Positions 44,701-52,384 of a stretch of DNA of 64,000 nucleotides are shown piece after piece; position 1 is the first letter of the stretch; each line of letters starts with the position of its first letter. Source of the stretch: Massilia sp. METH4. Its GTDB lineage: Bacteria > Pseudomonadota > Gammaproteobacteria > Burkholderiales > Burkholderiaceae_D. The notes below the pieces were generated by a model. It ran no database searches. It was not told the origin of the DNA and worked only from the letters and a program-made list of their open reading frames with translations. Position numbers and translations under genes: made by a program. Location: the NCBI RefSeq assembly GCF_037094685.1, contig NZ_CP146614.1:682001-746000 (forward strand). Direction: 5' to 3'.

Positions 44701-44892
44701 GACCATGCCTATTACTTCGATGGAGAAACGGGTACCGTGCTGGCCGAGGCCGTCGCACGCTGGCTCGAGCTGTCGGCTGCCGGCACCGCGCCGCACTCGC
44801 AAGACATGCCGTGGCTGACGTGGCGCGACAGCGCGCGACAACTGAAGGATACGCTGGATGGCACGCGTCCTTACCGTAGCGTAACTTTTTGA
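41773..44892 (+). CDS. Large two-domain glycosyltransferase (GT4 type, duplicated)
   Basis: A 1039-residue cytosolic protein made of two GT-B units. The first, after a less typical leader of about 210 residues, starts RLAYISPLPPEKSGIADYSA (about 213-232) and has the donor region FGLLGPTKLNHRLVDAW and NTRGETSAAVLDCMLHGLPT. The second starts RQLLVDVSAMVQTDLRTGIQ (about 652-671) and has FLMVGTLEPRKGHRQVVDAF and the EX7E-like APSEGEGFGLPLIEAA near residue 945. The layout matches multi-domain mannosyl/rhamnosyltransferases of O-antigen clusters, which add two linkages with one protein. It starts 5 nt after the FkbM coiled-coil gene. Donor sugars are not readable; GDP-sugars from gmd are possible. 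Confidence 0.85.
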   Translation: MRIIIDLQACQHGTPEQCAAARGFALQLAEQAAGHDVWLAANGHFQHDIAALRQAFLPFVPEEKFFVFEVAAPDGEPGTGRHWLEKAADALRAGAFATRAPDLVLAADFRTEPARHLAQGADPALVRWTSVVRVGDVAAVKAAAQRGVALLAPLAQADLLLADTEQDRAQLAALLPDRTVAMAAPADLWPLLESAAAARATAAAAPPPAHKPRLAYISPLPPEKSGIADYSAELLPELARYYDVDVVLEQPELNAPWVQENLAVRSVAWFEEHADEYAHRLYHFGNSPMHQHMFALLERHPGVVVLHDFYLGNILHRMEDIGYLPNALRDGLFRSHGFGALFDLEREGTAVVWKYPCNKPVLDAATGVIVHSAFPAQLARQWYGPDAAANWHTLPLLRGHPGGDRAALRQAARDRLGLKPEDFLVCSFGLLGPTKLNHRLVDAWLASPLMAEAHARLVFVGELSADAYARELNAKLSARHTEGRIVVTGFVSQEEYQTYLMACDAAVQLRNNTRGETSAAVLDCMLHGLPTVINAHGAMAELPADVLIKLEDQFATADLEAALLDLYRNPARRAHLGELAAAYIATHHAPAQVGAQYHATLERIAQDNPLLHYRRQVRALQELMPPTEPPEDDLLRCARALAANQPARGPRQLLVDVSAMVQTDLRTGIQRVVRSILHALLAEPPAGFIVEPVYSPGNRQPYRYARAWLQRGLVTPVHGLDDAPIELHAGDIFLGLDLMMHGVHTNRALLQSYRNRGVHVHFVVYDLLPVLKPAFFPFGSDKVFADWLDTIGTVSDGIVAISRAVADELADWYEKHPPIRVAPLQLGYFHLGADIEASAPTAGLPADAETLLATLSTRPGFLMVGTLEPRKGHRQVVDAFDLLWRDGQEVNLVIVGKKGWMVDDLAERLENHPELGKRLFWLQGASDELLQKLYQSAACLLAPSEGEGFGLPLIEAAQHQIPIIARALPVFREVAGDHAYYFDGETGTVLAEAVARWLELSAAGTAPHSQDMPWLTWRDSARQLKDTLDGTRPYRSVTF

Positions 44893-44969
44893 AACAAACA
44901 CTTATCATAAACGTGTTATCATTCTGCAATCTCATCCGGCCGCATTCGCAGCGCTGACCTGATTCCAAC

Positions 44970-46415
44970 ATGCATTCGACCGACACTCTGTCCCGGGGCA
45001 GCGACTCCCGCCTGCGCCCCCTGGTCATCGACCTGGACGGCACACTGATCTATTCCGACCTGCTCTGGGAAGCGTTACTGCTGTTCCTCAAGCAGAATTT
45101 CTGGCAGGCCTGGCGCCTGCCGTTCTGGCTGCTCGGCGGCAAGGCCGCGTTCAAGGCACGGCTGGCCGCTGCCGTGCAGCTGGACCCGGCGAGCCTGCCC
45201 TACGACGACCAATTGCTCAAGGAAATCGCCGCCCAGCGCGCGCTGGGCCGCAAGGTGGTGCTGGCCACCGGTTCGCAACGGCGCTTCGCCGAGCAGATCG
45301 CGGAGCACCTGCAACTGTTCGACCACGTGGCGGCCACGGACGACAAGGTGAACCTGACCGGCAAGCACAAGGCGGCGCACCTGAACGGCCTATATGGCGA
45401 CCGCAACTACGATTACGTGGGCAATTCGCGCGTCGACATTCCAGTCTGGCACGGCAGCCACGGCGCCTATTCGGTCACGCACAAACCGTTCCGCCTGCCG
45501 GACGGGCGCAGCACGAGCCAGCTGGGCGGCCATCGCCCGGGCGCGGCGCGCTACCTGCTCAAGGGCATGCGGCCGCGCCAGTGGCTGAAGAACATGCTCG
45601 TGTTCGTGCCGATGCTGACCGGCCACGCCCTGGCGGCCGACACGTTCGTCCAGTCGCTGGTGGCCTTCGTCGCGTTTTCGCTGTGCGCTTCCAGCGCCTA
45701 CCTGCTCAACGACGCGCTCGACGCGGGGGATGACCGCCGCCATCCGACCAAGCGCAACCGCCCCATCGCCGCCGGTCTGCTGCCGCTGCCGCTGGCCCTG
45801 ATGACCAGCCCGCTGCTCGCGCTGGCCGCGATCGGCCTGTGCGCGTACTTCGACCCGCTGCTGCTGCTCACACTGTCGGTGTATTTCGTCACCACCGTGT
45901 GCTACTCGCTGTACCTGAAGCGGCTGCTGATGATCGACATCGTCACGCTGTCGCTGCTGTACACGCTGCGCATCCTGGGTGGCAGTGCCGCAACGCACAT
46001 CACACCCTCGTTCTGGCTGCTGGCGTTCTCGTTCTTCATCTTCCTCAGTCTCGCCCTGCTCAAGCGCTACAGCGAGCTGTTCAACCTGCACCGCCAGGGC
46101 AAGGAAAAGACCAGCGGGCGCGGCTATACCACCGCCGACAAGGTGCCGGTCGGCACGATGGGCGTGGCCTGCGGCTTCCTATCCGTGCTGATCTTCATGC
46201 TCTACTTCAATTCCGAAGCGGTGCTGAAGATGTATCCACAGCCCTACCTGCTGATGGGTATCGTACCGCTGCTCGTGTTCTGGCTCGGCCGCCTGTGGCT
46301 GCTGGCATACCGCGGCCTCGTTAACGAAGATCCCGTGCTGTACGTCAGCAAGGACAAGGTCAGCCTGCTCGTGATCGGCCTGTGCGCCGCGATCGCCGGC
46401 GTGGCCAGCTGGTAA
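44970..46415 (+). CDS. HAD phosphatase-UbiA prenyltransferase fusion
   Basis: A 481-residue protein. Residues about 15-180 are a haloacid-dehalogenase domain with the nucleophile motif VIDLDGTLIYSD (about 19-30), VVLATGSQRRF near 95 and a late GDRNYDYVGNSRVD. From about 195 on, eight or so membrane helices form a UbiA-type prenyltransferase: LLKGMRPRQWLKNMLVFVP opens it and NDALDAGDDRRHPTKRNRP near 250 carries the first Asp-rich metal motif. This fusion resembles decaprenyl-phosphate phosphoribosyltransferase-type enzymes, which attach a sugar phosphate to a polyprenyl carrier. The HAD part may dephosphorylate the product. That would supply a lipid-linked sugar for the membrane transferases downstream. 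Confidence 0.85.
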   Translation: MHSTDTLSRGSDSRLRPLVIDLDGTLIYSDLLWEALLLFLKQNFWQAWRLPFWLLGGKAAFKARLAAAVQLDPASLPYDDQLLKEIAAQRALGRKVVLATGSQRRFAEQIAEHLQLFDHVAATDDKVNLTGKHKAAHLNGLYGDRNYDYVGNSRVDIPVWHGSHGAYSVTHKPFRLPDGRSTSQLGGHRPGAARYLLKGMRPRQWLKNMLVFVPMLTGHALAADTFVQSLVAFVAFSLCASSAYLLNDALDAGDDRRHPTKRNRPIAAGLLPLPLALMTSPLLALAAIGLCAYFDPLLLLTLSVYFVTTVCYSLYLKRLLMIDIVTLSLLYTLRILGGSAATHITPSFWLLAFSFFIFLSLALLKRYSELFNLHRQGKEKTSGRGYTTADKVPVGTMGVACGFLSVLIFMLYFNSEAVLKMYPQPYLLMGIVPLLVFWLGRLWLLAYRGLVNEDPVLYVSKDKVSLLVIGLCAAIAGVASW

Positions 46416-46424
46416 GGATAGCCA

Positions 46425-46775
46425 ATGGGTTCCATGACTTCTCACGCGGCCGGTTACGCATTCTGCGTGGCGGCCGCCTTCGCCAGCGCGGCCGCCACGT
46501 TCCTGATCAAGCAAAGCACCGTCGCGAACGCCGGCTGGACGCTGGCGCGCCTGCTGTGGCTGGGCGCGGCATGCGGCAGCTACGCACTGGGCTTCGTGTT
46601 CTATTCGATGGCGCTGCAGCGCCTGCAGATGTCGCTGGCCTATCCGCTGATGACGGCCGTCACCACGGCCGTCGTGGCACTGGCCGGCTACCTCGTCTGG
46701 CAGGAATCGCTGGGCATGGCGAAGTTGCTGGGCTTCGTGCTGCTGGCCGCCGGTGCCTTCCTGATCGCCCGATGA
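46425..46775 (+). CDS. Small multidrug resistance/ArnE-like four-helix membrane protein
   Basis: A 116-residue protein with four hydrophobic helices (YAFCVAAAFASAAATFLI, LLWLGAACGSYALGFVFYSM, LAYPLMTAVTTAVVALAGYL, LLGFVLLAAGAFLIA). The middle SMALQRLQMSLAYPLMTAVT matches the EmrE/ArnE fold, whose members act as dimers. In this setting, between a UbiA-type enzyme and polytopic proteins, it more likely flips a polyprenyl-phosphate sugar across the membrane, as ArnE/F do, than exports drugs. It begins 9 nt after the previous stop and overlaps the next gene by 4 nt. Confidence 0.8.
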   Translation: MGSMTSHAAGYAFCVAAAFASAAATFLIKQSTVANAGWTLARLLWLGAACGSYALGFVFYSMALQRLQMSLAYPLMTAVTTAVVALAGYLVWQESLGMAKLLGFVLLAAGAFLIAR

Positions 46776-48691
46776 GCGCCGTCCTGAACGTTACCTCCGT
46801 GGCCAGCCGGCAGGGCGCCGGCCGCGCCCTGCTGCTGCTCGCCGTCCTGCTGGCCTTGCTGCCGGCGCTGTTCCGGCCGCAGCATTACGGCGATGCCAAC
46901 GAATACATCCTCACCACGCTGGCATTCGCCAACCACGGCACGCCGGATCTGCGCCTGTCCGACCTCGAACAGGCGCAGCGCATGCTGCCGGAAATGGCGG
47001 CGCCGTATGCGCTGCTGGAACCCGGTCTGCGCGATCCGAACGCGGATTTGTATGCCGCCTACGTGCGCGGCCGCGGCAACGCCGTGTATGCGGTGCACTT
47101 CTTCGGCTATCCGCTGATGGCGACCGTGCCGTTCAAGCTGCTGCAATGGACCGGCCTGTCGCCTTTGAAGTGCTACCAGCTGCTGAACCTGGCATTCGTG
47201 CTGGTGCTCGGGGCGGCCCTGTACCGCGCGTTCGGCACGCTGCCGCGCATGCTTGCCGGCGTGGCCCTGTTCTTCGTCTGTGGCGGCGCGCTGTACTGGA
47301 ACTGGAGCAGCCCGGAATGCGTGACCGCCGCCGCGCTGCTGGCCGGCCTGCTGTACTTCACGAGCGGCGCACCGCTGCGCGGCGCGCTGCTGGCCGGCGT
47401 GGCCACGCTGCAGAATCCCACGACCGTGTTCTTCTTCGGCTTCGCACCGCTGCTGCTGTGCTGCCTGCATTACCGGCGCGGCGCGGGCCTGCGCGCGGCG
47501 CTCGCCCCGGCGCTGCAATGGCGCGTCGTGCTGGCCATCGGCGCCGGCCTGGCCGTGTTCGCGCTGGCGCCGCTGTTCAACCTGTGGGCGTTCGGCGTAC
47601 CGAACATCATCGCCAAGAAATTCACAACGCCCGCGCTGATCGGCCTGACGCGGCTGCACTCGTTCTTCCTCGACCTGAACCAGGGCATGCTGATCGCCGT
47701 GCCCGCGCTGGCGGCGGTGCTGGTCGCAGGCCTGTTCACGGGTGACCGCGCGGAGCGGCCGCGCCGTGCCCTGCTGCTGGGCGCCAGCGCACTCTTCGTG
47801 CTGTGCCTGGCCGTGCCGGCGCTCTCGATCAACAACTGGAATTCCGGCGCCACCGGCGTGATGCGCTACGGCTTCTGGTGCGCGATGCCCTTGCTGTTCG
47901 CCTTCCTCGTGCGGCTGCAGGTCGCCTGGCCCACGCCGCAGGTGACGCTGCTGGCGGCGTTGCAAGCGCTGTGCATGGTGCATGCGCTGAGCTACCACTA
48001 CACCGCGTTCAGCCCGCTGCAGCGCGCCGTGTTTGCCCTGGCCCCAGGCCTGGTGAATCCGGAACCTGAAATCTTCGCCGAACGCGCCGAGCACAAGGAC
48101 GACTACATCGATCCGATGCACGTGTACCAATACGCGGCGGGAGTAGAACCGGTCAAGACGCTGTACAACGCGGCGAACACGGGCGTGGCCGCGGCGCTGT
48201 GCGGCCCCGGCGGCCAGCTGTCGCCCGGCAACAACACGTCGGACAGCTACCTGGGCTGGCGCTATATCAACGGCGCCGTGCAGTGCAAGTCCGCCGACCT
48301 GAACACGCTGCTGCTCGAGTCGCCCGCCGGCGGCGAATCGCTGCGGCTGGCCAGCGGCTGGAGCCGGCTCGAGCGGGGCGGCGGCAACTGGACTGGCGCC
48401 TGGTCCGATGGCGCCAAATCGCGCATCGAGGTGGCGCTGGCGGATGGCCACCGGCCAACGGCGCTGACGCTCGCCGGCCAGTATTTCGACGGCAACCGGC
48501 GCACCCGCGTGACCGTAAACGGCAAGGAGCTGGGCTGGTTCGACCTGGCTGCCACGCCGGTCATCCCCCTGGCCGGCGTACCGCAGGGCGCCACGCTGGA
48601 AATCCTGCTCGACCACGAAGCGCCCCGCCGCCCGGATGCAAGCGACAGTCGCCAGCTGAGCTTCTTCCTGCGCAAGGTGCGCCTGTCTTGA
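46772..48691 (+). CDS. Polytopic membrane protein, GT-C-like, paralogue 1
   Basis: A 639-residue protein. About ten to twelve membrane helices fill residues 15 to about 430, after a short cytoplasmic start. The first periplasmic loop carries the acidic pair YGDANEYILT near residue 40, which fits the catalytic loop of GT-C enzymes that use polyprenyl-phosphate sugars. Other marks are NWSSPECVTAAALLAGLLYF, LFNLWAFGVPNIIAKKF and NWNSGATGVMRYGFWCAMPL. The last 170 residues are soluble and beta-rich (GRYFDG-type strands, RTRVTVNGKELGWFDL), like a small carbohydrate-binding sandwich. The next gene is a paralogue. A precise family is not recognised. It may transfer a sugar to the exported glycan on the periplasmic side. 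Confidence 0.75.
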   Translation: MSAVLNVTSVASRQGAGRALLLLAVLLALLPALFRPQHYGDANEYILTTLAFANHGTPDLRLSDLEQAQRMLPEMAAPYALLEPGLRDPNADLYAAYVRGRGNAVYAVHFFGYPLMATVPFKLLQWTGLSPLKCYQLLNLAFVLVLGAALYRAFGTLPRMLAGVALFFVCGGALYWNWSSPECVTAAALLAGLLYFTSGAPLRGALLAGVATLQNPTTVFFFGFAPLLLCCLHYRRGAGLRAALAPALQWRVVLAIGAGLAVFALAPLFNLWAFGVPNIIAKKFTTPALIGLTRLHSFFLDLNQGMLIAVPALAAVLVAGLFTGDRAERPRRALLLGASALFVLCLAVPALSINNWNSGATGVMRYGFWCAMPLLFAFLVRLQVAWPTPQVTLLAALQALCMVHALSYHYTAFSPLQRAVFALAPGLVNPEPEIFAERAEHKDDYIDPMHVYQYAAGVEPVKTLYNAANTGVAAALCGPGGQLSPGNNTSDSYLGWRYINGAVQCKSADLNTLLLESPAGGESLRLASGWSRLERGGGNWTGAWSDGAKSRIEVALADGHRPTALTLAGQYFDGNRRTRVTVNGKELGWFDLAATPVIPLAGVPQGATLEILLDHEAPRRPDASDSRQLSFFLRKVRLS

Positions 48692-48743
48692 CGAATATGC
48701 TCCTCGCGGGGCACTACATGGAGGCCATCTGGTTACCTTAGTT

Positions 48744-50651
48744 TTGAAATCGCTGCGCCTGCCGCTGGAAAGCGCGCGCGCCTACGCATGCCTGCTGGCG
48801 GCCGTGCTGTTCCTGGGCGCCTGCGGCGTGCGCTACCAGTTAAGCGGCGACATCGCCGAGTATTCGCTGATGACCGTCGCGCTCGCCAACCATGGTACGC
48901 CGGATATCCGCGCCGCCGACATCGCCGAGGCCATTCGCGTCGCCCCCGAGCTCGATTACGCGTTCGTCGACCTCCAGAAAGGTATCGCGCGCGGCGACAA
49001 GGTGCCGCGCGCCGGCTTCCACCTGGACAATGGCGGAAATGTGCAGGCCATCCATTTCTTCGCCTATTCGGCGCTGGCCGTCATTCCCTACAAGCTGCTG
49101 GACGCCGTCGGCGCCCCGCCGATGAAGTGCTACCAGTTCGTCAACGCGGCCCTGCTGCTCGTGCTAGGCCTGGCCCTGCGCCGCTTCTTCGGCAATGGCC
49201 TGCATGCGCTGGGCGGCCTGGCGCTGTACCTGCTGTGCGGCGGCCTCGCCTACGCGAACTGGAGCAGCCCGGAATCGGTGACCGCCTCGGCCCTGCTGGC
49301 CGGCCTGCTGCTGTGCGGCAGTTCGGCACCGCTGGCCGGCGGCGTGCTGGTCGGCCTGGCGGCCACGCAGAACCCGAGCGTGGTGCTGGCGCTGGGGCTG
49401 ATTCCCGTGATCGTGCTGTGCAAGCACTGGCGCCCCGGCATGCGCACCGCCGAGGGCTGGGAGCGCGTGTGGCATGCGCCCGTCGTGGGCGGTCTGGCGG
49501 CGGGCGCGCTGCTGTTCGCGGCAAACCCGCTGTTCAACCTGCACGCCTTCGGCGTGCCGAGCATTATCGCGGTGGGCTACACGGTGCCGGAACTGGGCAC
49601 CTGGGAACGGCTGCACTCCGTCTTCCTGGACCTGAACCAGGGCATGTTCCTGGCCATTCCGGCGGTGGCGGTGCTGATGCTGTGGCTGGCATTCCAGCGC
49701 GGCGCGGCGCGCAGCCGCATCCTGCTGGCCTGCGTCGTGCTGGTCATCCTGGGCATGACGCTGCCGGCACTGGTGGTGACGAACTGGAACTCCGGCGCGG
49801 CCGGCGTGATGCGCTATGCGTTCTGGGCCGCGATGCCGCTGCTGTTCGTGCTGCTCTGGCAGCTGCGCGAGCGGGGCGGCATCGGCGCGGGCCCCACCGT
49901 GGCCGTGCTGCTGGTGCAAGCGCTGGCGATGGGACACATGTTGAGCTATCCCTACACGGCCTTCTCGCCGCTGGCGCTATGGGCCATGCGGCACGCGCCT
50001 GCATGGTACAACCCTGACCCGGAAATCTTCTACGAACGCGCGCTGCGCGGCGAGGTGGCCGCCGGCACGGACGATATCCTGCGGCACAGCGAGGGCAACC
50101 TTCCGCTGAAGACCATGTACCACCTGAGCAACCAGCACGTGGACGAGCGCCTGTGCGGCAAAGGCCACCTGCTGGCGCTGGACAATTCCTTCACCGAGAC
50201 GACGCAGCACTGGCGCTACATCAACGGGGACGTGCGTTGCGTGGCGGCTCCGGGCTACTTCCCGGTGCGCTTCGACGCGGAACAGTTCGGGCCGGGCGGC
50301 GTGCTGGGCGACGGCTGGAGCCCGCCGCAGTTCGGCGACCAGCAATGGACCGGCACGTGGAGCTCGGCGCCGGTGTCGTACATGCGCCTGCCGATTCCGG
50401 CGCGCATGCAGCCACGACGCATCTTCATCACGGGCTTCTACCACGAACCCGCCGGGCACACGACCCGCGTGTCGGTGAACGGGCACGACTACGGCTGGGT
50501 AAAACTGGACGGCAAGGCGCTGCCCTTCGACGTGCCGCCGGCCCCAGGGCCGATCGTCGTCGAACTGGAACACAAGCCCATCACGCCTCCCCCGGGCGCG
50601 CCGGACCAGCGGCGCATCGCGCTGTTCCTGCAGAACGTGGTCGTGCAGTAG
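48744..50651 (+). CDS. Polytopic membrane protein, GT-C-like, paralogue 2
   Basis: A 635-residue protein clearly homologous to the preceding one along its whole length. It shares NWSSPESVTASALLAGLLL, NLHAFGVPSIIA, LDLNQGMFLAIPAVAVLMLW and NWNSGAAGVMRYAFWAAMPL, and the acidic loop is SGDIAEYSLM near residue 35. It ends in the same beta-rich soluble domain (TTRVSVNGHDYGWVKLDGK). The best start is TTG 48744, because an in-frame TAG lies 15 nt upstream and the first helix begins at once. The initiation signal is weak, so it may depend on read-through from the gene 52 nt upstream. A strong terminator follows. Confidence 0.74.
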   Translation: MKSLRLPLESARAYACLLAAVLFLGACGVRYQLSGDIAEYSLMTVALANHGTPDIRAADIAEAIRVAPELDYAFVDLQKGIARGDKVPRAGFHLDNGGNVQAIHFFAYSALAVIPYKLLDAVGAPPMKCYQFVNAALLLVLGLALRRFFGNGLHALGGLALYLLCGGLAYANWSSPESVTASALLAGLLLCGSSAPLAGGVLVGLAATQNPSVVLALGLIPVIVLCKHWRPGMRTAEGWERVWHAPVVGGLAAGALLFAANPLFNLHAFGVPSIIAVGYTVPELGTWERLHSVFLDLNQGMFLAIPAVAVLMLWLAFQRGAARSRILLACVVLVILGMTLPALVVTNWNSGAAGVMRYAFWAAMPLLFVLLWQLRERGGIGAGPTVAVLLVQALAMGHMLSYPYTAFSPLALWAMRHAPAWYNPDPEIFYERALRGEVAAGTDDILRHSEGNLPLKTMYHLSNQHVDERLCGKGHLLALDNSFTETTQHWRYINGDVRCVAAPGYFPVRFDAEQFGPGGVLGDGWSPPQFGDQQWTGTWSSAPVSYMRLPIPARMQPRRIFITGFYHEPAGHTTRVSVNGHDYGWVKLDGKALPFDVPPAPGPIVVELEHKPITPPPGAPDQRRIALFLQNVVVQ

Positions 50652-50670
50652 CGCACAGCCAATAAAAAAA

Positions 50671-50692
50671 GCGGGCAATGCCCGCTTTTTTT
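50671..50692. terminator. Two-way intrinsic terminator
   Basis: GCGGGC-AAT-GCCCGC followed by TTTTTTT, with AAAAAAA on the other side. It ends the polysaccharide cluster (plus) and rhlE (minus), which converge here. Confidence 0.92.
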
Positions 50693-50719
50693 CTGTCCAC
50701 CACCGGTCCACCACCGCGC

Positions 50720-52201
50720 CTATTCCTTGCGCAGGCCGCCCAGCAGGGCAGCCAGCTTCGGCTTCGGTTTCGATGACGACGGCGCTGCCTGCGCCGAAGT
50801 CGTGCTCGCACTGCCGCGCGTCGGCTCGTAGGGTTTCAGGAACCACGGGTCGATCTTGTCGCGGCGCGGGCCGGAGGGGCGCGGGCCACGGTCGGCGCCG
50901 GGGGCGGGGCGGCCAGTGCTGCCGCCATTGCCACCATTGCCGAAAGTGCGTTCCCCCTCGCCGCGGCGCGCATGGCGGCGCTCGCCGTGGCGCTCTTCGC
51001 CGCCGGCCCGCGAGGCCGGGCGGAAGCCTTCCAGCTCGCCGCGCTTGATCGTTTGCTTGATCAGCTTTTCGATGTCGGCCAGCAGGCGCTCGTCCTTGTC
51101 GGAATAGATCGAGATCGCATCGCCCGAGGCGCCGGCACGGCCGGTGCGGCCGATGCGGTGCACGTAGTCCTCGGCGTTGTACGGCAGGTCGTAGTTGATC
51201 ACGCACGGCAGGTCGGAGATGTCGAGCCCGCGCGCGGCCACGTCGGTGGCCACCAGCACGTCGACCTCGCCGCGCTTGAACGCTTCCAGCGCCGCCATGC
51301 GTTCCTGCTGCGTCTTGTCGCCGTGGATGGCGGAAGCCTTCATGCCTTCCTGTTCCAGGCCGCGGGCGAGGCGCGAGGCGCCGATCTTGGTGTTCGAGAA
51401 CACGATCACCTGCTTCGCTTCGCGCTGGCGCAGGATGTGGGCGACGGCGTCGCGCTTGTGCTCCTCGCCCACCTTGTAGACCACCTGGGTGACCTTGTCG
51501 GCCGTGGCGTTGCTGCGCGCGACCTCGATGGTGACCGGATTGTTCAGGAAGCTGTTGGCCAGCTTCTTGATTTCCGGCGAGAACGTGGCCGAGAACATCA
51601 GGTTCTGGCGCTGCTTGGGCAACAGGTTGATGATACGCTGCAGGTCCGGCAGGAAGCCCATGTCGAGCATGCGGTCCGCTTCGTCCATCACCAGCATCTG
51701 CACCTGCGACAGGCTAATGCTCTTCTGCTCCACGTGGTCCAGCAGGCGGCCGGGCGTGGCGATCACGATCTCGACGCCGCCGCGCATGATCTGCGCCTGC
51801 GGCTTGATGTCGACGCCGCCATACACCACGGTCGAGCGCAGCGGTGTGTGCTTGCAATAATTGGCCACGTTTTCCGCCACCTGCACGGCCAGTTCGCGGG
51901 TCGGCGTCAACACCAGTGCGCGCACCGGATGGCGCGCCGGGCTCATGCTCGTGTTCGCATGGGCCAGCAGCAGCTGGATGATCGGCAGCGAAAAGCCGGC
52001 GGTCTTGCCCGTGCCGGTCTGGGCCGCGCCCATCACGTCGCGCCCCTGCAACACCACGGGAATGGCCTGCGCCTGGATCGGCGTCGGATGTTCATAGCCC
52101 TGTTCCGTCAGGGCGCGCTGGATGTCGGGAGAAAGGCCAAAGTCGGAGAAACGCACCTGGGCGGGCGCCACAGGCTGGGCGGTTGTTTCGATGTCAGACA
52201 T
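50720..52201 (-). CDS. rhlE: DEAD-box ATP-dependent RNA helicase, RhlE type
   Basis: A 493-residue cytosolic RNA helicase. It has the Q motif (FSDFGLSPDIQRALTEQGYE region), motif I AAQTGTGKTAGF, Ia PTRELAVQ, II VMDEADRMLDMGF, III FSATFS and VI HRIGRTGRAG. The last 100 residues are Arg/Gly/Pro-rich, then basic (KPKPKLAALLGGLRK), as in RhlE proteins that bind rRNA. Start is ATG 52201 (MSDIETTAQPV); the frame is open far beyond, antisense to the next gene, but has no helicase features there. Divergent from the beta-propeller diguanylate cyclase gene, with a 183-nt gap. Confidence 0.96.
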   Translation of the reverse strand: MSDIETTAQPVAPAQVRFSDFGLSPDIQRALTEQGYEHPTPIQAQAIPVVLQGRDVMGAAQTGTGKTAGFSLPIIQLLLAHANTSMSPARHPVRALVLTPTRELAVQVAENVANYCKHTPLRSTVVYGGVDIKPQAQIMRGGVEIVIATPGRLLDHVEQKSISLSQVQMLVMDEADRMLDMGFLPDLQRIINLLPKQRQNLMFSATFSPEIKKLANSFLNNPVTIEVARSNATADKVTQVVYKVGEEHKRDAVAHILRQREAKQVIVFSNTKIGASRLARGLEQEGMKASAIHGDKTQQERMAALEAFKRGEVDVLVATDVAARGLDISDLPCVINYDLPYNAEDYVHRIGRTGRAGASGDAISIYSDKDERLLADIEKLIKQTIKRGELEGFRPASRAGGEERHGERRHARRGEGERTFGNGGNGGSTGRPAPGADRGPRPSGPRRDKIDPWFLKPYEPTRGSASTTSAQAAPSSSKPKPKLAALLGGLRKE

Positions 52202-52384
52202 AAATGAGTGGTCGGGTGACCGTGTTTTCCGAAAAATACTGATGCAGCAAGCCAAGGGCCGCGCTGCCGAGGCCGGACGGCCAACGTCGAATAATACCTG
52301 TTTCGAGCCGGATACGCACAAAATAGCCGTGTGGAAGCCTTTTTTATTGCATAAAAGGAAGTGCGATACTGGCATAATCGGCGC

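Noticed and set aside
46425..46775. Simple multidrug exporter reading of the SMR-type gene
   Set aside because: The fold is the same, but location and 4-nt overlap inside a glycan cluster make lipid-linked sugar flipping the better guess.
50671..50692. Considered as a REP-type repeat
   Set aside because: Short GC stem with clean A- and T-runs is an ordinary two-way intrinsic terminator; no relative in the window.
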